A stretch of DNA of 64,000 nt from Collinsella sp. AF33-16 (GTDB lineage: Bacteria > Actinomycetota > Coriobacteriia > Coriobacteriales > Coriobacteriaceae), in NCBI RefSeq assembly GCF_003475325.1, contig NZ_QRQC01000010.1:28383-92382 (forward strand). Direction: 5' to 3'. How positions within the stretch are numbered: position 1 is the first letter of the stretch; each line of letters begins with the position of its first letter. The translations under genes and the position numbers were made by a program. The notes beneath the pieces were generated by a model. That model saw nothing but the letters and a program-made list of their open reading frames with translations. It had not been told where the DNA came from and made no database searches. Of the stretch, positions 51,166-62,723 are shown piece after piece.

Positions 51166-53996
51166 TGGCTGCCAAACTCATCGATCTTTCCTTTACGCTC
51201 AACGGCCGCAAGATCAAGGTTCAGATTGCCCCCGACACTATGCTCTTTGCGCTGCTGCGCGAGCAGGGCTGTGCGTCGGTGCGCTGCGCCTGCGAGACCA
51301 CCAACTGCGGCCTGTGCACGGTGTGGCTCGACGGCGACCCGGTGCTGAGCTGCTCGGTTCCCGCCGCGCGCGTCGAGGGCCATACCATCACCACGCTCGA
51401 GGGTCTCAAGGCTGAGTCCGAGGCGCTTGCCCGCGCAATGGCTGCCGAAGGCGCCGAGCAGTGCGGTTTTTGCGCGCCCGGCCTTATCATGAACGTGCTG
51501 GCGCTTGCCCGCGCCGCCAAGGAGGACCCGAGCCTCGTCGCCACGCGCGAGGAGCTGTCGCGCCAGCTCGCCGGCAACCTCTGCCGTTGCAGCGGCTACG
51601 AGAGCCAGCTGCGCGCCATCGTTCGCTTCCTCAACGAGTCTGGCGTACAGGTGGGCTTCGAGATGCCCGAGCTGCCCGTCAACGACACGAGCTCTGACGG
51701 TGTCTCCTACAAGCAGATTACCCACAAGCAGCCCAAGAAGGACTCGAAGGCCCTGCTCGAGGGACGTCCCGTCTACACGGGCGACCTGGTGCCCGCCGGC
51801 GCCCTGATCGTCAAACTCAAGCGCAGCCCCTATGCCCGTGCCAAGATCCGCTCCATCGATACGTCGCGCGCCCTGAAGGTCCCCGGCGTGGTGGGCGTCT
51901 ACACCTACGAGGACGTGCCCAAGCGCCGCTTTACCATCGCCGGTCAGAGCTATCCACAGCCTTCGCCCTACGACCGCCTGATTCTCGAGAACCTTGTGCG
52001 CTACCAAAACGAGGAGGTGGCGATCGTCGCCGCCGAGACTGAGGAGGCTGCCGACAAGGCGCTCAAGCTCATCAAGGTCGACTACGAGGTGCTCGAGCCG
52101 CTACTCGACTTTACCCAGGCACTCGATAACGACATCGTGGTCCACCCCGAGGGCGACGTGACCTTTATGTTCCCGCAGGGCGGCGACGTTCCGCGCAACC
52201 TGGTGTGCAGCGGCACGAGCGACTTTGGCGACCTTGACGAGGCCTTCGCCCAGAGCGACATCGTCTTCACCCGCACCTACACCAGCCAGGCCACGCAGAC
52301 CGCGCCCATGGAAACCTTCCGCGCCTTCGCGACGACCGATGCGTTTGGGCGCATTTCGGTGACTACCTCCACGCAGGTGCCCTTCCACGTTCGCCGCATG
52401 GTCGCGCAGTCGCTCGATATTCCGCAGTCGCAGGTGCAGGTCATTAAGCCGCGCATCGGCGGTGGCTTTGGCTCCAAGCAGACGGGCTGCTGCGAGATCT
52501 TCGTTGCGTTCGTCACCCAGCAGACCGGCCGTCCGAGCTATTGCTGCTACACCCGTGAGGAGACCATCACCGCGGGCAACTCGCGCCATCAGATGCAGAT
52601 GACCGTTAAGCTGGGCGCCATGAACGACGGTACCATCACGGCCATCGATCTGCACACGCTGTCCAACGCCGGCGCGTACGGCGAGCACGCTACCACGACG
52701 ATCGGCCTCTCGGGCCACAAGAGCCTGCCCATCTACAACCACGTGAAGGCGAGCCGCTTTAGCTGGGACGCCGTCTACACCAACACCAACCGCGGCGGCG
52801 CGTATCGCGGCTACGGTGCCACCCAGGGCCAGTTTGCCGTGGAGAGCGCCGTCAACGAGCTCGCCGACATGCTGCACATGGACCCTGCCGACCTGCGCCT
52901 TAAGAACATCGTGCGCGAGGGCGAGATCATGCCGCAGTACTACAACGAGAAGCTCAACGCCTGCGCGCTCGACCGCTGCCTGCTGCGTGCGATGGACATG
53001 ATCGGTTGGCGCGACAAGCCGCTGGCCGTGGACCTGGGCGACCGCGTGCGCGCCCTGGGCTGTGCGCTCACCATGCAGGGCTCGGGCATTTCCAACGTGG
53101 ACATCGCCGGCATCGACATGCGCCTGGAAGAGGACGGCTTCATTACCATCGGCACCGGCGCCACCGATAACGGCATGGGCGTCGACACGATCCTGGCGCA
53201 GATTGCCGCCGAGGAGCTGGGCGTGGAGAGCTCGCTGATCGTGGTGCGCGGCGTGGACACCGACGTGTCGCCGTTCGACGCCGGCTCGTACGCGAGCTCC
53301 GGTACCTACGTGACGGGCCTTGCCGCCAAGAACGCCGCGACCGAGCTGCGTGAGAAGATTTGCGCCAAGGCCGCTCAGATGTGGGATGTGGACGCCGCCG
53401 ACGTGGTCTTCGATGGCCAGTACGTACGCCTGTCCGACGAGCGCGCGGCGCGCGAGCAGAATCGCTATCTCACGTTGCGCGACTTTGCCAACTTGTGCGT
53501 CAAGAGCATCGCGGGCGGCGACGCGCTGACCTCGCATGCCTCTGCCTGCCTGCCCGTTTCGCCTCCGCCGTTTATGGCCGGTATTGCCGAGGTCGAGGTC
53601 GACAAGGCCACCGGCAAGGTGACCGTGGTGGATTACGCCGCTGCCGTTGACTGCGGCACCGTGATCAACGAGGCGCTCGCGCGCGTCCAGGCCGAGGGCG
53701 GCATTGCCCAAGGTATCGGTCACGCGCTCTACGAGATTGTTGAGCACGACGAGCGCGGCCGCCTGCGCACCGGCAACTTTATGAGCTACAAGCTGCCCAC
53801 GCGCCTGGATATCGGCAGCATTCGCGTGGCCTTTGAGCCGAGCTACGAGCCGACGGGCCCGTTTGGCGCCAAGTCGATCGGAGAGGTCGTCATCAACACG
53901 CCGCTCGCCGCTGTGGCCTCGGCCGTGGCACACGCCACCGGCCACCAGGTTCGCTCGCTGCCGATCACGCCCGAGAAGGCCCTGCTGGGGGAGTAG
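51165..53996 (+). CDS. Molybdenum hydroxylase, fused 2Fe-2S and molybdopterin subunits (xanthine dehydrogenase family)
   Basis: A 943-residue fusion. Residues 1-~165 form the small subunit: ferredoxin-type cluster CETTNCGLC plus SCSV, and second cluster QCGFCAPGL with NLCRCSGY. Residues ~180-943 form the Mo-pterin part: IGGGFGSK, RGGAYRGYGATQGQFAVE and catalytic glutamate in GPFGAKSIGEVVIN. RGYGATQ is unlike the RGFGGPQ of mammalian XDH. Purine, nicotinate or aldehyde could be the substrate. Linked selD/yedF/DUF3343 and modABC suggest a selenium-dependent molybdenum hydroxylase. No UGA is in frame. Confidence 0.85.
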   Translation: MAAKLIDLSFTLNGRKIKVQIAPDTMLFALLREQGCASVRCACETTNCGLCTVWLDGDPVLSCSVPAARVEGHTITTLEGLKAESEALARAMAAEGAEQCGFCAPGLIMNVLALARAAKEDPSLVATREELSRQLAGNLCRCSGYESQLRAIVRFLNESGVQVGFEMPELPVNDTSSDGVSYKQITHKQPKKDSKALLEGRPVYTGDLVPAGALIVKLKRSPYARAKIRSIDTSRALKVPGVVGVYTYEDVPKRRFTIAGQSYPQPSPYDRLILENLVRYQNEEVAIVAAETEEAADKALKLIKVDYEVLEPLLDFTQALDNDIVVHPEGDVTFMFPQGGDVPRNLVCSGTSDFGDLDEAFAQSDIVFTRTYTSQATQTAPMETFRAFATTDAFGRISVTTSTQVPFHVRRMVAQSLDIPQSQVQVIKPRIGGGFGSKQTGCCEIFVAFVTQQTGRPSYCCYTREETITAGNSRHQMQMTVKLGAMNDGTITAIDLHTLSNAGAYGEHATTTIGLSGHKSLPIYNHVKASRFSWDAVYTNTNRGGAYRGYGATQGQFAVESAVNELADMLHMDPADLRLKNIVREGEIMPQYYNEKLNACALDRCLLRAMDMIGWRDKPLAVDLGDRVRALGCALTMQGSGISNVDIAGIDMRLEEDGFITIGTGATDNGMGVDTILAQIAAEELGVESSLIVVRGVDTDVSPFDAGSYASSGTYVTGLAAKNAATELREKICAKAAQMWDVDAADVVFDGQYVRLSDERAAREQNRYLTLRDFANLCVKSIAGGDALTSHASACLPVSPPPFMAGIAEVEVDKATGKVTVVDYAAAVDCGTVINEALARVQAEGGIAQGIGHALYEIVEHDERGRLRTGNFMSYKLPTRLDIGSIRVAFEPSYEPTGPFGAKSIGEVVINTPLAAVASAVAHATGHQVRSLPITPEKALLGE

Positions 53997-54136
53997 CGGG
54001 TCAGCGAACAAGTCGTAATGGGCGGGGCAGGGCAACTCGCCCCGCCTTTCGCACTCGTGGTGAGGTCGTGAGCCTGTAAAACGTGTGCGTGCGCTTGTCG
54101 TTCGTATCTGCTATCATTCCTAGTCTGTGCGCTCAT

Positions 54137-54220
54137 GCGGGCGTGGCGGAATTGGTAGACGCGCCAGATTTAGGTTCTGGTGGGATTCCCGTGAAGGTTC
54201 GAGTCCTTTCGCCCGCACCA
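54137..54220 (+). tRNA. tRNA-Leu(TAG)
   Basis: GCGGGCG pairs with CGCCCGC with discriminator A and encoded CCA. Anticodon TAG between CCAGA and TTCTGG; long variable arm TGGGATTCCCGT; T loop TTCGAGT. Confidence 0.97.
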
Positions 54221-54311
54221 TCGCACCTGCGTCGGCCCTGGCCGTCGCGACACTTTGTTGCATAAAGGTACCAGCACCTCAGATAAGCTGGGCAGTATGA
54301 GGAGGAACGTG

Positions 54312-55610
54312 TTGAACATCACCGCTTCTGACGTCAAGGACGCCAAGCTCACCGCTACGGTCACCATCCCGGCCGCCGACGTCGACGCCGCGATCAAGAA
54401 GGCCTACAAGGACACCGCCAAGAAGTACCGCTTCCCGGGCTTCCGCGCTGGCAAGGCTCCCCGTCCGGTCATCGACTCTGCTCTTGGCGCCGAGGCTACC
54501 CTCGCTCAGGCCACCAACGACCTGATCGCCGCCAACGAGCCCGCCGTCCTCAACGAGCTGGACATCGTCCCCACCAAGAGCGGTGACTACAAGGAGCTCG
54601 ACCTCGCCAAGGATCACGAGGACTACACCTACACCGTCGAGTTCTCCCTGCGTCCCGCCGCTGAGCTCTCCTCCTTCGACGCTGTCGAGATCGAGATGCC
54701 CCCTGCGGAGGTCACCGAGTCCGAGATCAACAACCAGGTCGAGATGCTTCTCAACTACCGTGCCACCTTCGAGGACGTCGAGGGTCGCGCCGTCGAGGCC
54801 GAGGACTACGTTACCGTCGACCTCAAGGCCGTCGAGAACGCCGACAACTTTGCCGCCGAGGGCCGTATGCTCATCGCCGGTAGCGACAGCAACCCCGCCG
54901 AGTTCAACGAGGCTCTGATCGGCGCCAACGTTGACGACGTCAAGTCCGTCACCTGGACCGACGAGGCCGAGGAGGGCGAGGAGGCCGAGACCCACACCGT
55001 CGAGGTCACCGTCAAGGGCATCAAGGTCCGCAACACCCCCGAGCTCACCGACGAGCTCGTCAAGTCCGACTTTGGCTTTGACAGCATCGACGCTATGCGC
55101 GACGCCATCAAGATCGAGATCGAGCAGGACAAGGCTTCCCGCCTCCCGGCCGAGAAGGAGAACCGTTGCGTCTCCGCTCTCGCCGAGCGCCTGCAGCTCG
55201 ACGAGATGGATGCCGACTACGAGCAGTCCGTCTTTGAGGAGCTTGGCCAGAACTTCCTGTCCAACCTCGCTGCCCGCGGCATGACGCTGGACACCTGGCT
55301 GCCCGCTTCCGGCCTGACCATGGAGCAGTTCATCGGCGACCTGCACAAGCAGGCCAACGACGTTGCCCGTGAGTCCCTGGCGCTCGACGCCCTCGCCCGT
55401 GAGCTCAAGATTGAGGTCACCGAGGACGACATCAACGCCGAGTTCGAGAAGGCCGGCGTCAAGGACGTCGAGGCTTCCAAGGCCGAGTTCATCGCCGATG
55501 GCCGCATGCCTGCCGTCCGTGAGTCTATCCGTCGCTCCAAGGCCGTCGACCACCTGGTCGAGAACGCCAAGGTGACCGAGGTCGACGAGACCGCCAAGGA
55601 CGCCGAGTAA
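54312..55610 (+). CDS. tig: Trigger factor (peptidyl-prolyl isomerase chaperone)
   Basis: A 432-residue ribosome-associated chaperone. The ribosome-binding loop is RFPGFRAGKAPRPVI (GFRxGKxP signature). The PPIase domain lies at ~160-245 (RAVEAEDYVTVDLKA) and the long helical C-domain follows. The TTG start at 54312 has a perfect AGGAGG 6 nt upstream; GTG 54309 and ATG 54297 are in frame but the latter contains that site. A terminator-like hairpin follows before clpP. Confidence 0.93.
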   Translation: MNITASDVKDAKLTATVTIPAADVDAAIKKAYKDTAKKYRFPGFRAGKAPRPVIDSALGAEATLAQATNDLIAANEPAVLNELDIVPTKSGDYKELDLAKDHEDYTYTVEFSLRPAAELSSFDAVEIEMPPAEVTESEINNQVEMLLNYRATFEDVEGRAVEAEDYVTVDLKAVENADNFAAEGRMLIAGSDSNPAEFNEALIGANVDDVKSVTWTDEAEEGEEAETHTVEVTVKGIKVRNTPELTDELVKSDFGFDSIDAMRDAIKIEIEQDKASRLPAEKENRCVSALAERLQLDEMDADYEQSVFEELGQNFLSNLAARGMTLDTWLPASGLTMEQFIGDLHKQANDVARESLALDALARELKIEVTEDDINAEFEKAGVKDVEASKAEFIADGRMPAVRESIRRSKAVDHLVENAKVTEVDETAKDAE

Positions 55611-55686
55611 TTCTCGCCACCTTGCCCGCGAGCGCATGTATGTGCCCGTGATGGGGTAAAGTTATAAGCCGGTTATCCGGTTGCTT

Positions 55687-55730
55687 CGTACGGTGCCAGC
55701 CAATGCATAGCATGCGGGCACCGTACGTTT
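55687..55730 (+). terminator. Hairpin between tig and clpP
   Basis: CGTACGGTGCC pairs with GGCACCGTACG (11 bp) and is followed by TTTGTCT. Probably a partial terminator. Confidence 0.6.
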
Positions 55731-55772
55731 GTCTAGAACCACTATTGGTCCGTAAGAGAAATGGAGATGCGT

Positions 55773-56393
55773 ATGATCGCTAAGTTCGATTCCGCCCTCG
55801 TGCCATACGTTATCGAGCAGACGCCGCGCGGCGAGCGCAGCTACGATATCTATTCGCGCCTGCTCAACGACCGCATCATCTTCTTGGGCGAGGAGATTAA
55901 CTCCGTCAGCGCCAACCTGGTCGTTGCCCAGCTACTGCATCTTGAGAGCCAGGATGCCGAGAAGGATATCTCGCTCTACATCAATTCGCCCGGTGGCGAG
56001 GTTTACTCCGGCCTGGCGATTCTTGACACCATGAACTTCATCAAGCCGCAGGTCTCCACCATCTGCGTCGGTATGGCTGCGTCCATGGCCGCCGTGCTGC
56101 TTTCGGCTGGCGCCAAGGGCAAGCGCTTCTGCCTGCCGCACTCCAAGGTCATGATTCACCAGCCCAGCGGCGGTGCCCAGGGCCAGCAGACCGAGATCGA
56201 GATCGTTGCCGAGGAGATCAAGAAGACCCGTCGCGAGCTCAACCAGATCCTGTCCGACGCCTCGGGCCAGCCCATCGAGAAGGTCCAGGCCGATACCGAG
56301 CGCGACAACTACCTGACCGCTGCCGAGGCCCTCGACTACGGCCTGATCGACCGTATCGTTACCTCGCGCGACCTCGCCGCGAAGGACGCCTAG
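55773..56393 (+). CDS. clpP: ATP-dependent Clp protease proteolytic subunit
   Basis: A 206-residue serine protease. The catalytic serine is Ser104 in [15 protein letters not shown] and the histidine His129 in [28 protein letters not shown] and [15 protein letters not shown] are conserved. The ATG at 55773 has GGAG 6 nt upstream; ATG 55761 and 55767 are in frame. clpX begins 2 nt after its stop, so the two are one unit. Confidence 0.97.
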   Translation: MIAKFDSALVPYVIEQTPRGERSYDIYSRLLNDRIIFLGEEINSVSANLVVAQLLHLESQDAEKDISLYINSPGGEVYSGLAILDTMNFIKPQVSTICVGMAASMAAVLLSAGAKGKRFCLPHSKVMIHQPSGGAQGQQTEIEIVAEEIKKTRRELNQILSDASGQPIEKVQADTERDNYLTAAEALDYGLIDRIVTSRDLAAKDA

Positions 56394-56394
56394 G

Positions 56395-57801
56395 ATGGCA
56401 GGAAACATGCAGGACAACTTTGACGAGAACGGCAACCCCATCCGCTGCTCCTTCTGCGGAAAAGAGCAGGGCCAGGTTCGTCGCCTTGTAAAGGGTCCGA
56501 CCAACATCTTTATCTGTGACGAGTGCGTCGCCGCTTGCTCTGAGATCTTGGAGGAGTCGCTGGCTTCGGACTTTATGGACGCTGCCCGCAACGGCAAGCT
56601 GCCGGGCTTCCTCAACGATCACGGTCAGGCTGCTGGGCAGCCCGCCGTGGACCCCGAGGCCGAGGGCTTTGAGCTCGAGGACGACCGTCAGGTCATCACG
56701 CACGTGCCGACGCCGCACGAGATCTATGACGAGCTTTCGGCCTATGTTATGGGTCAGGAGGACGCCAAGCGCGCCATGTCGGTTGCCGTGTACAACCACT
56801 ATCGCCGCGTGATCGAGGGCGGCGCCGCGGTGTCTGCCTTTGACGACGGCATGGGCTCGCAGTTCAACGACGATATGGACGAGGTGGAGCTCGCCAAGTC
56901 CAACATCCTGCTGCTCGGCCCCACCGGTACCGGCAAGACCCTGCTCGCCCAGACGCTCGCGCGCATCCTCGAGGTGCCGTTTGCCATCGCCGATGCCACC
57001 GCGCTCACCGAGGCTGGTTACGTGGGCGAGGACGTGGAGAACATTCTGCTCAAGCTTATCAATGCTGCCGATGGCGACATTGAGCGCGCTCAGGTTGGCA
57101 TTATCTACGTGGACGAGATTGACAAGATTGCTCGCAAGGCTGAGAACCTCTCCATTACCCGCGATGTTTCGGGCGAGGGTGTTCAGCAGGCGCTGCTTAA
57201 GATTCTTGAGGGCACGGTGGCCAGCGTTCCGCCCACCGGCGGCCGCAAGCATCCCCAGCAGGAGCTGCTGCAGATCGACACGACCAACATCCTGTTCATC
57301 TGCGGCGGTGCCTTTGTGGGTCTGGACAAGATCATCGCCGACCGCGTGGGCAACAAGGGCGTTGGTTTTAACTCCGAGATCGCCGGCCCCACCTCGGTCG
57401 ACGAGAACGACCTGCTGCGCCAGGTGCTCCCGCAGGACCTCAACGCATTCGGCATGATCCCCGAGTTCGTGGGCCGTACGCCCGTTGTCACCCAGACGCA
57501 GGCGCTTGACGAGGACGACCTGGTGTCGATTCTGACCGAGCCCAAGAACGCCGTGGTGCGCCAGTACCGCAAGATGTTCCAGCTCGAAGACGTCGATCTT
57601 GAGTTTGAGGACGCGGCCCTGCACGAGATCGCCCGCATGGCGCTCGCCCGCAAGACCGGAGCCCGCGGCCTGCGTGCCATCTGCGAGGACGTGCTTCAGC
57701 AGACGATGTTCGACCTGCCCAGCGAGGAGGGCGTCGCCAAGGTCGTCGTAACCGAAGCCTCCGTAAAGGGCGAAGAACAGCCCCAACGCATCTACGGCTA
57801 G
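56395..57801 (+). CDS. clpX: ATP-dependent Clp protease ATP-binding subunit ClpX
   Basis: A 468-residue AAA+ unfoldase feeding ClpP. The N-terminal zinc finger is CSFCGK...CDECVAAC. Walker A is [14 protein letters not shown] (near residue 180), Walker [12 protein letters not shown] (near 237). The VGGA/IGF-type loop reads FVGLDKII and the sensor-2 arginine lies in [12 protein letters not shown]. It is longer than E. coli ClpX by an acidic insert at ~85-110. A terminator follows at 57826. Confidence 0.97.
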   Translation: MAGNMQDNFDENGNPIRCSFCGKEQGQVRRLVKGPTNIFICDECVAACSEILEESLASDFMDAARNGKLPGFLNDHGQAAGQPAVDPEAEGFELEDDRQVITHVPTPHEIYDELSAYVMGQEDAKRAMSVAVYNHYRRVIEGGAAVSAFDDGMGSQFNDDMDEVELAKSNILLLGPTGTGKTLLAQTLARILEVPFAIADATALTEAGYVGEDVENILLKLINAADGDIERAQVGIIYVDEIDKIARKAENLSITRDVSGEGVQQALLKILEGTVASVPPTGGRKHPQQELLQIDTTNILFICGGAFVGLDKIIADRVGNKGVGFNSEIAGPTSVDENDLLRQVLPQDLNAFGMIPEFVGRTPVVTQTQALDEDDLVSILTEPKNAVVRQYRKMFQLEDVDLEFEDAALHEIARMALARKTGARGLRAICEDVLQQTMFDLPSEEGVAKVVVTEASVKGEEQPQRIYG

Positions 57802-57825
57802 TCCTGCCTAAAACGTGCTTGTAAA

Positions 57826-57859
57826 TAGCCTCCGACCACCTGCGGTCGGAGGCTATTTT
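57826..57859 (+). terminator. Terminator after clpX
   Basis: TAGCCTCCGACC pairs with GGTCGGAGGCTA (12 bp) and runs into TTTT. Confidence 0.88.
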
Positions 57860-57952
57860 ATATATACGCAATAACCCCAACTACCTGTGTTATTCTGTGT
57901 GTTTGTTTAAGCCTCAGCGAAGTCATATCAGACTGAAGTAATCGATACCTAA

Positions 57953-58065
57953 GGCGTGTCCGCCTGCTTGGTTTTCGTTGATTCCGCACGAGCCGAAGAG
58001 CACTAAATGTGCTCTTCGTGCGAGCCAGGACCTGACCGAGCGAAAACCAAGCAGGCGGACACGCC
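57953..58065 (+). ncRNA. Candidate structured RNA family 1, copy 2 (perfect 25-bp stem around conserved core)
   Basis: Left arm 57953-57977 and right arm 58041-58065 are perfectly complementary. The 63-nt core has GATTCCGCACGAGCC, hairpin CGAAGAGCAC/GTGCTCTTCG, then GCGAGCCAGGACCTGACCGA. Compared with copy 1 the hairpin keeps pairing despite base changes. It ends 21 nt before the valS ATG, so it could act in the valS leader. Confidence 0.55.
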
Positions 58066-58085
58066 GGCGGGACAGGGAGAGATAT

Positions 58086-60782
<2,697 letters not shown>

Positions 60783-60835
60783 GGTTTACTCGGGGGACGC
60801 GGTTTGGGGCATTGCTCGCTACTGCGGACACCTAT

Positions 60836-60857
60836 TCCGCCGTTCTAACGAACGGCG
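60836..60857 (+). terminator. Hairpin downstream of valS
   Basis: CCGCCGTT pairs with AACGGCGG (8 bp, loop CTAACG). There is no T-run, so termination is uncertain. Confidence 0.4.
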
Positions 60858-60873
60858 GCTGACTCGACGCTGC

Positions 60874-60972
60874 AAACGCCTCTGATGGCCAATCTGCCGT
60901 TCAACTTCGGGCGCATGGGCATAAGCCCTATGCGCCCTTGTTTCACGGCACCTTGGCTCATCAGAGGCGTTT
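60874..60972 (+). ncRNA. Candidate structured RNA family 2, copy C
   Basis: A 14-bp outer stem AAACGCCTCTGATG/CATCAGAGGCGTTT, GCCA/TGGC, then TGCCGT/ACGGCA flanked by TCAA and TTTC, and an apical GGGCGCAT..ATGCGCCC hairpin. It shares the internal-loop bases of copies A and B (36.7 and 38.0 kb) but has different outer and apical stems. It lies between valS and folC. Confidence 0.55.
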
Positions 60973-61014
60973 TCGCTGACTATCCTCAACCTATACTGTT
61001 TTATTTATCTATGA

Positions 61015-62373
61015 ATGGCGGTTCTAAAAATGCCTAAGCGTTCTGGCTTGTATACCGTTCCTTTTGAGTTTGATTTGCTTTCGTTTAATGAGGCTGTGGG
61101 GCTGGCTGCTGATACGGGGCGGATTTCTGGGGATGCTGGGCCTCTGCTTGAGACGGTTGTCGATATGCTTGATGAGCTGGGACGTCCGGACGAGTATTTC
61201 GATTGCATTCAGGTCGCCGGTACCAATGGCAAGACTTCGACTACGCGTTTTTCGGCTGCCATTCTTCATGGTGAGGGGCTCAAGACCGCGCTGTATACGT
61301 CGCCACAGCTGGTACGCTATCCCGAGCGCATGGAAGTCGATGGATGCGTCGTGAGCGATGAGGCATTCGCCCGTGGCGTTTCGGCCGCTGTTGAGGCGGG
61401 GCATCGAGTGAATGCCCGTCGTGTGGCGGCGGGGGAGCGCGCCTATACCATCACGCCGTTTGACCTTTTGACGGCTGCTGCACTTGTGGTGTTTGCCGAG
61501 GCCGCGGTGGATGTTGCCGTGCTCGAGGTTGGCATGGGCGGGCGTTGGGACGCCACGAGCGCGACCGATCCCGTCGCCGTTGCCATTACGGGCATTGGGC
61601 TCGATCACACACGTATTTTGGGCGATACGCTCGAGGCCATTGCGGGGGAGAAGGCTGCGGTCATTAAGCCCGGACGCCTGGTTGTACTGGGCGAGGGCAC
61701 GCATGAGGCGAGCGTTCAGCGCGTGATGGATGCCCGTTGTCGCGAGTGCGGCGTCGTGCCGCTGGTGGTGAACCATGCCACGACCAAGGTGCCGGCGCAT
61801 GTGGGCGATACGGTTGAGTTTAGCTGCACTACGCCGCGTGCGATTTATACGTCGAGCATGGTCAAGCCGGCGTATCAGCCGCAGAATGCTGCGTGCGCGA
61901 TTATGCTTTGCGAGGGGTATCTGGCTCGCGAGCTCGATCATGACAAGCTCGATGTGTCGCTTGTGGGCTGCCCCACGCCGGGCCGATTTGATGTGCTGGG
62001 AACTGATCCGCTCAAGCTGATCGACGCCTGTCATAACCCTCAGAGCTGCGAGAACTTTGTGAGCGCGCTGGACGAGATCGATCCGTGCGTAGAGAATCGC
62101 CCCACGCTGCTGTGCGCTGCGCTGGCCGACAAGGACGTGGCGGGTATCGTTGACGTACTGATCCCGGCCTTCCCGCGCGTGGTTGTGACCCAGACCGATT
62201 CCGACCGCGCCCTGTCGGCAGAGGAGCTTGCCGCACTTGTGGACGCCGACAAGCTCGCGGGCGTGTATCCGAGCGTGTCCGAGGCCCTCGCTGCCTTCGA
62301 TGCCGCGGGCGAGCCCTTCGTAGCAGCCGGTACCATCACCCTAGCCGGCGAAGTAGCGGGGCTGCTCCGTTAA
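61015..62373 (+). CDS. folC: Folylpolyglutamate synthase/dihydrofolate synthase
   Basis: A 452-residue Mur-ligase-fold enzyme adding glutamate to folates. The P-loop is VAGTNGKTSTTRFSAAIL, with TSPQLVRYPERM, DVAVLEVGMGGRWDATSATDP and the C-terminal LIDACHNPQSCENF. Whether it also makes dihydrofolate from dihydropteroate cannot be told. ATG 61015 is used (no clear Shine-Dalgarno site); ATG 61030 is an alternative. Confidence 0.9.
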   Translation: MAVLKMPKRSGLYTVPFEFDLLSFNEAVGLAADTGRISGDAGPLLETVVDMLDELGRPDEYFDCIQVAGTNGKTSTTRFSAAILHGEGLKTALYTSPQLVRYPERMEVDGCVVSDEAFARGVSAAVEAGHRVNARRVAAGERAYTITPFDLLTAAALVVFAEAAVDVAVLEVGMGGRWDATSATDPVAVAITGIGLDHTRILGDTLEAIAGEKAAVIKPGRLVVLGEGTHEASVQRVMDARCRECGVVPLVVNHATTKVPAHVGDTVEFSCTTPRAIYTSSMVKPAYQPQNAACAIMLCEGYLARELDHDKLDVSLVGCPTPGRFDVLGTDPLKLIDACHNPQSCENFVSALDEIDPCVENRPTLLCAALADKDVAGIVDVLIPAFPRVVVTQTDSDRALSAEELAALVDADKLAGVYPSVSEALAAFDAAGEPFVAAGTITLAGEVAGLLR

Positions 62374-62387
62374 CCCATCCCCTCATC

Positions 62388-62454
62388 AGTTGCGGTGAAA
62401 TACGGACTGTTTTACAAGCCAGAAGCCTCAAACAGTCCGTATATCACCGCAACT
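62388..62454. repeat. Palindromic repeat AGTTGCGGTGAAATACGG family, copy 2
   Basis: AGTTGCGGTGAAATACGGACTGTTTT pairs with AAACAGTCCGTATATCACCGCAACT-type right arm. It is closely related to 6184-6250. It sits just after folC. Confidence 0.8.
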
Positions 62455-62514
62455 CAAAAGCAGTCAATTTGGGACGGGGCTTTTTGGCTGCCCTGCGCCT
62501 CGAGTTGACTTGCT

Positions 62515-62676
62515 CGCCACGAAATGGCCCTATTTACTACGTTTGACCGGTAACCCTCGACCATACAGAGAATTGCGAAATCAAAACCGCAGGTAGATGG
62601 CTCGCCATTTTTCAAAAAAGACCCGCATGGTCGACTCATGCGGGTTAAACGTAGTAGATAGGCCGTTTTCGTGGCG
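62515..62676. repeat. Composite inverted-repeat element between folC and the M24 peptidase
   Basis: Arms of about 30 nt (62515-62544 and 62647-62676) are nearly complementary (CGCCACGAAATGGCC...TACGTTT against AAACGTA...GGCC...GTGGCG). The ~100-nt interior holds a 9-bp ACCCGCATG/CATGCGGGT hairpin and an alternative TCGACCAT/ATGGTCGA pairing that conflicts with it. No coding sequence is seen. Function unknown. Confidence 0.55.
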
Positions 62677-62690
62677 CGGCGTTTGCAAGA

Positions 62691-62723
62691 TGTGTCAAAG
62701 GGGCTCTCCCTTTGACACATTGC
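62691..62723. terminator. Hairpin terminator beside the M24 peptidase stop
   Basis: TGTGTCAAAGGG pairs with CCCTTTGACACA. A related hairpin terminates xpt at 26407. It lies between convergent genes. Confidence 0.6.

Noticed and set aside
57860..58085. T-box riboswitch before valS
   Set aside because: No AGGGTGGNACCGCG-type T-box sequence or stem I specifier loop is visible; the large hairpin there is a different element.
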